From assembly GCF_901933205.1 (NCBI RefSeq), contig NC_044581.1, forward strand, positions 7,922,001 to 7,986,000: a stretch of DNA of 64,000 nt. The letters run 5' to 3'. Below the pieces are notes generated by a model. That model did not search any database. It was not told the origin of the DNA and saw only the letters and a list, made by a program, of their open reading frames with translations. This DNA is from Camarhynchus parvulus. Lineage: Eukaryota; Chordata; Aves; Passeriformes; Thraupidae. Positions 42,601-54,600 of the stretch are shown piece by piece. Position 1 is the first letter of the stretch. The number at the start of each line of letters is the position of its first letter. The translations under genes were made by a program, and so were the position numbers.

Positions 42601-45600
42601 GGAAGGAGCTCTGACATTTATGGTGGAGCTTGTCCCTTCCTTGGACAGCACCTCTGTGGCTGAGTCCTGTTTCCTGATGGGGATTTTCCCAAGGCGTGCC
42701 TGCCTTACACAAGCGATGTAACTGTTCTAGCACCACCTGAAACTGCTCTGGGATTTCCCTGTCTGCCTAGGGAAAATCTGAGATCTACTTCTTGACCTCC
42801 ATGAGTGGAAAAGGCACATCTTGCACAACTTTGGAATTTGCCTGTAGCACTTGACCCTGCCTCTGTAGGTTTATGACTATTTAGGAGTTCTCAGTAAAGC
42901 CAAGGATAGTGAGAAGAAGGGAGAAAAGGGAGATGTGTGGTTTGGTGCTGCATGTCTCCAGCTTTGTGTGGTTCTCTCAGTGTCTCACATGTTATTCATC
43001 AGAGGATCTAAGGGAGTTTGCAGAGGCTGTAAGTAGCTTAAAGTTTATCTGGAAATCCCACTCATCACCCAAAGCCCTTGAGTGAAGCTCTAATAAATCC
43101 ATATCTCCTTGTCTGCTGGCTAGCCCAAGGAAACGCCTAGCTTATCCTGCTGTGCAACACCACCAGGAGTGTCACAGGCTTGCTGTGCACTGACAAAGCA
43201 AGCTGTTTGTCCTGGATGTTGGTAGCACCAATGTCAGGAGGCTTTCTTTGCCAAATGAGCTGCTGTGTTCTCAGCAGCATGTTCCTGGAGCAGGAGGGCA
43301 CAGCCTGAGGAAGATGGGAGGGATTTTAGTGCAGAGATGGCAGCCAGGGTGCTGGGCTGAGTCCTTCTCCAGGCACGGTTTGAGAGCAAAAAAGGCTGGA
43401 AGTGCTCTTCAATCTGGCTCCAGAGTGATGGGGTGGGAAATAGGGGTTGCTTGTTGGAGGGTGAGCTGAAGGTGTGTGTGCACACCTGTGTTGGGCACCC
43501 CCAGTCTCTGCAAGCTGGGAAGAGGTCTGTCTGTGATGAACCCTTGCTGTGCTCCCACAGCTTTGAGTCCTGAGCCTTTTCTTGCTGGTGCCTGGCAATC
43601 CTTGCTCTTCAGATAGTCCTGCTACTGTAGTCTCTACACCAGAATGAGAGGGCTGAATTGTAGCTTGCTGCTCAGCTGCTCTCAGCCCTGACTGTCCTGC
43701 CACCAGTGTCACCAGTGTGTTCTGGCAGCTAACATGGGCCCACTGTGTCCCATGGTGTGTCAGGCACAGCACTGCCAGCTGCTCAGGGGAGGTGATCGTC
43801 CTGCTCTGCGCTGCTGTGGCCTCACCCCAAGTCTGGTGTGCAGATTTAGGTACCACAGTACAATAAAGATATAAAGCTGTGAGAGGGCATCCAGAGGTGG
43901 GACATGAAGATAGTGAAAAGTGTAGAGGGGAAGCCATATGAGGAGCAGCTGAGCTCACTTGGCTTGTTCTGCCTGGAGAAGAGACTGAGGGCAGAGCTCA
44001 TTGTGGGGCTGTGGCTTCCACAGGAGGGACACTGGAGGGTCAGCACCAATCTCTGCTCTCTGTGACCACTGGCAGGATCCAAGGGGACATCACAGAGCTG
44101 TGCTAAGAGAGGTTTACGCAGGATGTTAGGAAAAGGTTTTTCCCCAAAGTGTGGTTGGGCAATGGAAGATTCCCTAGAGAAGTGATCACAGCACCAAATC
44201 TGACAGAGTTCAGAAAGTATTTGGACAAGGCTCTCAGGCACATGGTGTGATTCTTGGAGTTGTCCTGTTCAGGGCCAGGAGCTGGGCTTGATGGTCCTTG
44301 TGGTTCCCTTCCAACTGAATCTATGTTTCAACATGCAGACCTCATATGTGCTTCCCTCCCTGCTTCCAGGAGCTGGGCCAGGGGAAGGGCACCCCAAGGT
44401 CTGCACGAACTTGCCATTCTGAATCTATTTTTGCTGGTGGAAATTTCCTAAGATGACTGTCTTCAAACCATCTTTTTGTGGGTTTGGTGCTGGTTACTGT
44501 CTGACAGCTGGGTCAAGCACCTGCATCACTGCCAGACCTGTGGATCATTTGGGAGGTGGGTGCAGAAGTGGTCCTGATGACTCCCCACACTAGTGGTGTT
44601 CAGCTGTTGGGCTCTCCAGGTCTGGAGAGGATGCGTTTGTGCTTCTGCCTTCTCTGAGCCAGCTGGGCAGCATCCACCTGGGATGGGGCAAGAGGCAGAG
44701 GCTACCTTGGAAGAGCAAAGTGCTGAACACCTGAAGATGGGAGGCTCAGAGACAGCTTTAGTGCACACCCAGGCTGGAGCTGAAGTTGGAGTGCGTCAGC
44801 GTTGGCGTGGTGCGCGCGGAGCCGGCGGTGGCGGCAGTTATCTTCAGGCTCCAGCGAGAGCGAGCTCAGGCTGTCTCTGCTCTGCCTTTGCCTCCCCAAT
44901 GCCCTCTGAAATCCCAGCTGCTTCCCTCAGGAGCGAGGCACCAATTCCTGTGCACATTAACTGTGCTCTCTGCTCTATAAACCTGTGCATAAATCAGCAC
45001 AGGGTAGCTGGGTGCCCTCTCCCTCTTGCACTCATGTATCTTCTAGAGATGCTGAGGATGCTGCTCTCGTGCTCCTGGGCTGACCCACTTCCCAGCCAGG
45101 ATTGTCTTCCCAGCCTGTGACGTAAGTTTATCCCATGCTGGTTTGTTTTGCTGAGATGTTTGTTCCGGTGACTGGAATAACCGTAACGGCTTCTCTTATT
45201 TATTAATGTGCTATTAAGGCTTCTCTCTCCTCTCTCTCCCGTTCGCTGGCCGGAGGATCAATCAGATACAGACATCTTTGGTGGAGGAGCAGTATCAGGC
45301 TGGCACCTGGCCAAGGCAGCCGCGCAGAGTCATGGGAAAATGCTGCTAAATGCTGAAAATTAATTTCAAGAGAAGCGCAGGGAGGGAGAAAAGCCCACTT
45401 TGGAGGAGGAAGAAAAAAAGCTTTTTTTTTTCTCCCCTCCGATGTAATATCTCATGTGACAGATCAGACAGGCAGCAAAGGGCTCTTCAGATAAATTCCC
45501 TTTGCAGGGACCAGTCTTGTGGTGCCCCAAGCAGATGGTGGGCAACCACGAGGTGTATTTTGTGGCATCTGCTGCTGGTACACCAAACCCCAGATGTGCT

Positions 45601-48600
45601 GAGTACTTGGTTTTGAGTAAATGTGACCTGGCTTTCTCCTGGTTCCCTTGAAAACTGAAATCACAAGGGCTTGGGAATGATGTGCTTGAGCAGCCAAGTG
45701 ATGCTGTAAAGCAGCAGGCCCTGATGCAGAGCACTTTGCCCACTTGCTTTGGCCTGGCTGCACATCAGGGTACAACAAGCCTCCCCCTGTGGGTGCACCA
45801 ATTTTTTAATTTCAGATAGAGCAAGACTGGTTAAAGCTTGACCTTAAATGTCTTCCCTGCACGAGTTCCACCAGGCAGGTTTCAAATGGGGGTGAACCCA
45901 CTGGGGGCTTGAGTCCCCCCCCAGGGGTGCTCATGCTGTCCCTTGCAGGTGCTGTGTGGCTGAATGCTTTTGCTGAGTGCTTTTTGAAGGGAGGCTGCTG
46001 GAGGTGCAGCTTCAGGAAGCTCTGCTGCCTGGGGCCTCTTCTCGTGCTGCTGCACAGCATTTCCCATGGGCAGAGCCAGCTGCTGGCAGGTTTCCTGCCC
46101 TGCCGGGCTGCAGGCAGGGGAGGGGAGTGCCTGTACTGGGGGACAGGGTCTGCTTCTCTCTTGTCATGGTTTAACTTTCCAGCCCACTGCAGATCCGTAG
46201 AATCTGGGATTTGAGGAAGGTGGAAGGAAAGGCCAGAGAAGCAGCAGGCAGATCTTCATGGCTGATTTCTGTGCTGCTGGCAGGGGGCTTGATACACTGG
46301 TGCTGCCTGCTGTGGTCCCTGTGCCTCCAGGTTTGTGCCATGTGCCACCAGCTGAACCTGAGCAGATCCATCACTCAGACCCAATGTGGGTCTGTGGGCA
46401 GCTGGGGATGCTCCATCCAGGGTGTGTTTTGCCAGTGGGGATGGTACCTCACCATTGGAGAGGCTGTACTGCACCTCTGAGGTGAAGCTGACCCTTCTCT
46501 CCCCTCCTTCCCTATAGACCAGAGCTGGCTGGCATCAGCACCAGGTTGACCCTGCTGGTGTCCTGGGCTGAATGACCTTGAAATTTGTGACTCTCTGTGC
46601 TCATGCACACTCATGTAGCTGTGGGGTTCCCATCAGTGGCATGAAATTAGACTGTGAACAGTCTTGTGGCACTTTGTAGAGAGGCAGAGAGATGCTGTAG
46701 AAATATTTACTTTTTGCTAGTTTAAGCAACCCTAGCAGAAATTCCCCAGGGTTGTATATTCCCTGTTAGCACCCTTGGTTAATTGAGTTTATGTCAATTG
46801 AGTTATAGCCATAGATCCAGAGAGACCTGGCAGAGACCTGCCAGGCACAGGAGGGGGGCTGGGACAGATCCTGGTGAGGAAAGCACAGCAGTGCAGATGA
46901 AGAATGGAACTGAAAGCTGCTCAGAGCAGTTTCCTGGCCCAAGCAGGCAGGACGGCGTGACAACAGTGGGTATTTTTAGAGGCCAGCTGCCTGCAACACA
47001 AGAGGGGGAAAGCAGCCGTCAGGCAGGGGAACTCAGTGATGCTGACCCTATCCCATGTCCCTGCCAGCATTTTATTTCCTTCCAGGATGAGGCCACTGGC
47101 ATTTCCATGTCCTCTGTGTCTCTTTGCCTGTTGCTGCCTTGAAAGCTGCCTTGCCTTCTTCTTTCTCCCCCTGGCTTTCACCGTGGCTGTGAGTTTCTCT
47201 GGTCACAGCTCGGTGATTTGAGAGTGGTGCCAGGGGCTCTGCTCTTCACATCCTGGATGGTTGCATTACAGCTTGGGCTGGTGGGCATCTGGGGGATTGT
47301 TTTTTGGAGAAGCCTTTGTCACCAGTGAGGGGAAAACCTGCAGTTTCTCCTGCAGCTGGGGTAATTGCAGTAATTAATTTTGGAGCTCTTTCTACAAGGT
47401 GATGGAGCTGCACTTCATCAGAAGTGCTGCAGGGGAATTAGATCCACCTTTCAATCCATGCATCCAAGGCCTGGACATCTGTAGCCAGGGAAAAGGAGGC
47501 GAGGTTGGCTCTAGGCGGATGTCCAAGTTATTTTCTGCAGGGAGGTCGAGTCAGTCTGGGCTGAGATCAGTTTTGGAGCCAACCCTCAGGTAAGCTGGTG
47601 CTGAGCAGGACAGGCTGAGGCTGAGCACCCTGCCTTGGCTGCCTTGGCATTTCAGCTCATCCCCAGTCAGATCTTGCTGCTTTGAAACTAATGTCCATTT
47701 GCTTATTTATTGTGCCTGATTTCACAGCTATTTGCCTGGATCTTAGCCTTCTGAGGTGTTTCTAGATGCCTTTGATTTATTTTTGCTCCCTGTAGACAGG
47801 TACAAAACAGGTGGCGCTCTGCACCCAGTTCTGGGTGAATGTTTCATGGGAAGATGCTGCTTCACAAGCCCCTGCCCAGTTTGGGAAAGGGGATTACACT
47901 CTGCTCCTCTGGGCGTTGCCTTTTGTGATGGGGAAGAGAGAACTTCAAATCCCACAGCTGGGATTTTTGTCATCTGCAGCCCCACTGTCTCCTTCCTCAG
48001 AAGGAGCCCTTTTCGTGTTGGAGGTTGGCACATGTTGAAGCAAAAGGACAGAGAAGGTGGAGCACCTGGGCAGGGTTGTTCCTGCCTGTGGCACAGTGTG
48101 CAACCCCTCCTACCTCCTCCAGCAGGATCCAGCGTGGGCAGACCCTGCCACTCTTGAGGGTCCCATTCCTCTGAGATGCTATGCTTTGTGTTTGGAGGGC
48201 TGCAGAAAGCTGGCTCTGTCTGCCAGCCTCCTCCATGCTGCAAAGGCAGCTGGCAAGCTCTGGAGTGGTGTATCCCCATCCTCAACATAGATCTCCCTCC
48301 CAAATCCCTGGCCTTTGGCTGTCAAAGCAGTGCTCATGCTGCCTGTCTGGGTGCTGTGGAGAATCCCTCCCCTTCTGCACCAAGTACAACAGAGAAGGGT
48401 GATCACCCCCAGCTTTGCACCTCTTTTTCCCCTTGCTGCTGTCCTGGTGGGCTGGGGCATTCACTGGGTCTCCCTCAGCAATCACAGCCTCTCCTGGGGA
48501 GCAGGGAGATGCTCTGTGCTATGCAGCCCTTCCTACCATGTGAGGGGCAGGTGAGGTCAGGGCTTGCTCTGCAGCATGCTCCTCACTAAGATTTTTTTTT

Positions 48601-51600
48601 TCCAGTAGTGGAAAAATTTCAAATTTTTTTTTTGTCTTTCTGCAGAAATAACCACTGTGAACTGTCCACAAGTGTTCCCTAGGCATGCACTCTTGTGGGT
48701 GGGTGCAGCTCTGTGTGCCTTTTATGCTCTGATTGTTGCCCACTACATACAAATTGCCCTTTCTCTACCCCAAAAAAGCAATGTGTTATTCTTTTCACGC
48801 ACCCCAAGGGTTGGGGATGTTGCACTGATGGAAAACAGTTGCCTCAGTGATCCTGCCACCATGGCCCAGGCACAAAGACACAAAGACACCCTCCACGGTG
48901 CTCTTTATGCAGTGCTGCTGTGGAATGCCTGGGCAGGAGGTGTCCCAGGAGCTGTTTGGGATCACTCCCTGGCAGGAAGGGGTACGTGGGTGCCATCAGT
49001 GCTTGGCCATACTCCCAGCATCACAAAGCTAGGGCATGTCATCATGTGCCTCTGGAGTGTCCCATCATCCTCTCCAGAGATCATCTGAAGATGAGGCACG
49101 ATGAGCCTCTGCAGCATCACAGCACAAGTTTTCTGCTTTGGAAAAACCCAGGGGTCAGGAAGCAAATCACCCCATGGAGTCAGATCCAGCTGGGTTTGGG
49201 AGTGGCTCAGGTCAGGCTTTGGTGTTTCAACCTTTCCAAAAGCGGGAATTCCTCTGGCAGCGCCTCAGTGCTGGAGCCTGGCAGTGGGGACTCCGTGGGT
49301 GCCTCCCCAGCGGATGTCTTAGTCAGAAATGACTCACCCCAGCAGTCCCCACGTGACACTGCCTTGCTGCTCCCTCCCAGCCCTTGCCAAGCCAAAGTGC
49401 CAAATTCTGCCCCTTCCTGCTCTGATTTCCAAATTGCTGCAACCCAATGTGCTGCCAGAGTGCACCTGGGACCCCCTCATCACCTGCTGGCTCTGTGCAT
49501 CTTGCCAATGATTGCTGCCCACAGCAGGGCTTTGGCTGGGCCTCCTCCTTCCTATGAGAAATACGTGGGAGGAAAAAAGCAGGCATTCAGGCAAACCCTT
49601 TGGAAATTCCCAGGTGTGCCTGCAGGATCCTTGTCCGCTCTGGGCAGTGAATTTGAACACCTGAATGTCCCTTGAGAGTGTGGAGGCAGCACCAGAGCAT
49701 CCCTGCAGTTCTCCTGAGCCATGCCATGGCCCCAGACCTGTTTTGTGACTAGCAGGAGCCATGGATAGGTTGTAAGTTGGTAAATCTGAGCCCTGCAGCC
49801 CGACAGCAGGAGCTGGAGGTGTTAATGCCTTCACTGGGCTATCACCCAGGACCCCTCTGCTTAACTTTGCTCTTCTCTGGCATTCTAAAATTAGCTTTGG
49901 GCTACACATACTTATGAAACCTGTTCCCAGCAGCTGGGGGAGTGTTTCTGCAGTAAACTAGGACTTGCCAGAAGACAGGGTGACCCTGAGAAGTTGCCTT
50001 TTTCATCCAGACTGGGGGAACTGATCCTGCAGTATAGCCTGAGCTATATGAGGGAGATGATCTCTGTCTTTAGCTTGGATACTTCTGTTCAAAAATTGCA
50101 ATTGCAACCATGAAAGGGTCAATATTCAAACAATGTCAGGCAAGGAGGGCACTTGGTGTCTGGACATCCAGTGACCATATAACCAGGCCTCTTTGTTTTG
50201 TAAGGCTTTGATGTGTCCATCTGCTGAGAATCAGTAGCTTTGGGAGCTCTGGAGCAAATGTTCCTGTGGGGTTCCCTCTCCCATGTCTCCTGCTCCTTTC
50301 CAACTCTCCAGCTTTCCTCAGCCCCAGAACTGCAATCTGTTCTCCTTCTTCCCATCCTCCCCCACCACCTCCATAAGAACCCAACTGTCTAAAAAAGAAA
50401 TAGCTTTGCCTCCTGGCTTGCAGCAAGCTCGCCTTGGGCTTCTGTGATGCGGTGTCACCCAGCCTCTCCGCTCTGTGTCCTGCATCTCTCTGACCCCAGT
50501 GATTTCCCTACATCCCACCTGAAGCACTAATGCCATGTCCTTGCTGCAACATCTCCTCTTTGTGGCTCGAGTCAGGTGGGAGTGGACAGAGGTGTCTCCA
50601 AAACACAATGCCTTGAGCATTAGGATTGTGCTGCCCTTGGCCAGCTTGGTGTTCCATGGCACATCCTGCCACCCTTGGCTGGTGTGTGGCTGACCTGACA
50701 GCAGACAGCTGCCACGTGTGGCCTTTGCCAGGAGCTACTGCACACCAGGGACAGCTTTTCTTAGACCTTGGAAAACCTGGCCTTGCACTGAAGTAGCTTC
50801 TTTTTGGGGTGCTGCTTTCATATTACAAACATTTCTTTTCTCCCTTCTCAGCAAGCTGAACTGACTCAATCAGCAAGGGTGGGGTGGGATGGGGATGGAG
50901 CAAGACCATCGCTCTGCCAAGGCAGCAGAAATAGCTGAGTTTCTTTCCAAACACACCATCCAGAGATGTGCCATCCAAATGGTTGAGTTTCTTTCCAAGC
51001 CACATCCCCTGCTTGGCTGATCATCTGGGGCTGGTTCACTGGCATCCCCCAGCCCTGCCTCCCTTCCATCCTCAGGAAGGTGTGATATCTTATTTCCACC
51101 CTAGACCCATCCTTTATGCTCTCCAGCCTCTCTGCAGCCTTGAATGAGGAGGAAGGACGCTCCCTTTTTCAAAGCTGGCAAATGAGGCAGCTTAAGTGCT
51201 TTACTCCTTCCTGCCTACGTGTCCCTGCTCGTGTCAGCCCTTGTGCTGCACAATAGCCCAGCATGGTGGAGCTCACCCAGTGCCTTAAGTCCTGCTGGGG
51301 CAGCAGGGCTGCCTTGGACCTTGGCTCCTGCCTCTGCCCCTGCAGCTGATGCCAATTCCTTCTGCAGGGGGAGGTGGATCCTGGCCTGGTTCTGCTGGGT
51401 GCCCTGGCCTGCAGGCACTTGGTGCTGCCTCCTGCAGCTTCACCCGACTGCATGGCTGAGGCTGGCAGAGCATCACTTCCATGGATGGCTTCCACTCGTC
51501 AGGGGACACTTGTGGAGTCCTCAGGTGCCAGGTCCCTGCTGTGCCCCAGTGCTGGGGAGGTGCTCTGTGCATCCATGTGCCATCTCCAATGTGCTGCTCT

Positions 51601-54600
51601 GTGACCGTCACTTAAAAAAATGAGGCTGCTCTAAACCCATGGGGAATTTATTTTCCTGGAGATGTTTGGTCTGAATATCTTGGCTCTTTATGTTTCCTTC
51701 ACTCGGCTGGCACAGAGGATAACTCCTCCCTGGTCCCTTCTTCCCTCCTGTGGCTGTGCTGAAGCCCTCAGGGGTAAAGGAAGAGGAGGACTTGGAACCC
51801 CTTCACCTCACTCAACCCCACATGCTTCAGACTGACCAACTGGTCCTTCAGTCTTTGCCTCCTCCTCAATCATTAGTCTAGGGTTTTCCCACATGATCCG
51901 TGTATTCCAGCTTCCGCATGGTGCTGGTTCAGCTGGCAGTGTTAGGGAAGCCTTGGTGGAAGGTCGGATGCTCATGGTTTTCTCAGCAAGGAGGAGGCAC
52001 CAGGACTACATGCTTGGGCCAAATATTCTCTGGTTTTATCTCATGTTTGGACGCATCCTCACCTGGTATAAGCCAGCTCCCTTGGCTGAGCGCCCAGGAT
52101 GCTCTCTGGAGACATGGAGATGGGCTGTGCAGCTGAGGTTTCCAAATCTTCCATGATCATCAGGCAGCCTGGAGCTTACCCAAGCTCCCTGGTTCTCCAG
52201 GTGTCCTGTGGGGTGTTGGGCAACAGGGAAGGGTTCCCTCCTGGGGCAGGCACATTTTGGGGAGTTTGCGTTGCTGCTCCCACTCCCAGGGCTCCTGGTT
52301 TATCCCATGGCAGTAGTGGGAGACTGGGCAACCAGGATCCACTTGGTGAATGCTGTGTGGGCTGTTGTGCCTGGGCTGCTGCTTCCTCCTGCCTTCAGGG
52401 CACATCATCCCCACCAGTGTCCTCCTCCCACTGCTGGAGGTGCTGTGCAGTGGAAAAGCTGCTGCTCTCCATGTGTCAGCCACCTGCCAGTGACAGAGCC
52501 GTGGTGTCCTTCTGCAGGGCTGCTCCTGATGGCACCATGGCCTGTAAGCCATCTGCCTGGAGGCACTCCCAGCAGGAGGAGGGTTTGGCAGGTGAAGGTA
52601 GACATGGCACATGCCTTTCCCTGGGAGCTGGGACAGGCTTGCAGCTCCTGTGGACATGGTCCCACTCCCCCAAAGGGAGCAGCCACTTCTGCTCTCAGGA
52701 CATGGCGTGGTTGACCCTGTTGTACTGCTCAGTAGACACAAGCGATGGGAATTTCCTATCCCAGCTCCAGAATCAGCTCTGTTTGGGATACTTAGAAATG
52801 GGTTGGAAAAGTGTCTCAATCCTCCCACCATCACTAAATTCCTTGCGGTTCTGTGACAGTGCTTTTGGCACTGTGAGGGTTAACCACCAGGCTTTTTCAG
52901 CATTCATAGCACCGGGTGGAGATTTTCAGAGATTCCCAGCTCTACTGTGCCCAACTCTCTAAAATTAACCATGTAACCTTCCTAAAAATACTCAGAGGGT
53001 AGTAGCCTCTGGAGAGCACCAGCACCACTTGCTCCTGGTTTCTAGACCAAGCCATTGGAGAGATTAGATCACCTGCCATCCTATGTCTCACAGCCCTGGA
53101 AAGCCCCTGGCTTTCTCAAAGTCTCCTGCAAGGCACAAGAGTCCAGGTCTCGACCTGAACCTGCCTTTCCAAGCCAGCCCCCTTCCTGCAGCACCCTCCT
53201 CTTCTTCACTTACTGTTGTTGGGAGCTGGTACCTGCCCACACATTTCTGCATGAGGTGACAGTGCCAGCTTCAGGTTTAATGTGCCGTGGGCAGGAGCAT
53301 CACCAGCTGCACCAGAGGCCTTGGGAGGGGAGAAGTGTCCATGGCCTTTCCCTGGAGCAACCCCTGGGCCTCCCCATGGGTGTGGGAGGCCCAGGCAAGG
53401 AGGACTAGCTGGGCCCTTCCTCTCTTTTTTTTAAGGCACGTGGGAGGAGGACATAAAGGGCTTGAGGAGGAGGGAGGGAGCTGAATTTTCCATGAGCAGC
53501 TGTCAAAATGTAATCTCCTGCGTTGCTCCGGCTGGCAGCTTAGGCAGGATAAATTAACGGGGATTTCGGGGAATGTGGAAAATACCATGGCCTGGAGGGG
53601 GCTGGCCATGTGGAGAGCAGCTCTTTCATCCTCAGGACAGGCTCCTGCCTGAACTGTGAAGGGATGTTCCAAGGCACCGGGCTTGGTGCCTGCTGCTGTT
53701 TGGTGCTGGCTGTCCCCTGATCCCACTGGTTCTCTGCCTGTCACCTTCACCCAAAGGTCACCTGGAGGAGGGGTGGGGAGTTCACCTCTGCCTCCCCTTC
53801 CCCACTGGTGGTGAGCTCCTGTGCCTGCCATGGAGGGAAACACAGGCAGTTGCTTTTGCAATGTCAAGTGTTTGTGCCGACAGCTGGGGTGCAGGGCAGG
53901 CCCCCGCCCTGGGGGCCTTTCCACACCGGTGCCTCACTCCTGCTCAAACTTGGGAATTTATGAACTGCATATTCATCTTTCCTTTTTTTCCCCCCTCCAT
54001 CTTGTGAAATGCAGAGCCAGAAAAGTGTGTGTGTGCTTCTGCACTTGGCTCAGCCCCCAGACCTGTCTGGCTGGAGGATGCCACATACGTGCTGGGGCTT
54101 GAGCCTGGGCCCCTCCGTCTGCCCAATGTCCCCACGTCCTTGCCACGGGGCTGTGGCGGTGTCAGGAGTCCCGGTGCCCCAGCCAGCTGCCCAGGGAGCA
54201 GTGAGGAGCATGAGGAGTGTTCATGCCAGCTATTTATAACGGTGCTAAAGCTATCCCAGCTAGCAAAGAGGCCTGGAGATACAGCAACAGCCGCTCGCTG
54301 AGCCTGCAGAGGACCCTGCTCGTTGCCTGGCCCTGCTGCTTTGCTGGCAGCCATGCCCTGGCAGCCACAGACCAGGCAGTTTCATCTGGGGCCTTTTCCC
54401 TTTACATTGGTTGCACGTCTCATAGGATCCCTTCGGGTGCTGCCGGAGCTGGCAGATCTGGGACAGCTGTTTAAAATAACACATTGGCACAGAAAAGGGG
54501 GGACCAGGGGAAACGAGGTCTGCCCACACACAGCACAGGGAACAGTACTGAACCTCTACGAATGCCGTGCCCTGACACAGAGGTTGCAGACAAAATGCCT

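Noticed and set aside
45410..45432. AAAAAAAGCTTTTTTT palindrome
   Set aside because: A simple A/T run around AAGCTT; no sign beyond low complexity.
48590..48640. T tracts with TTTTTCCAGTAGTGGAAAAA hairpin
   Set aside because: An 8-bp stem within low-complexity T/A sequence is expected by chance.
48920..49675. 251-codon open frame in ZNRF1 intron 1
   Set aside because: No family resemblance and low-complexity composition; overlapped by other open frames.
52099..52962. 287-codon open frame in ZNRF1 intron 1
   Set aside because: GC-rich intron; no recognisable domain or splice context, and several other frames across the same stretch are equally open.
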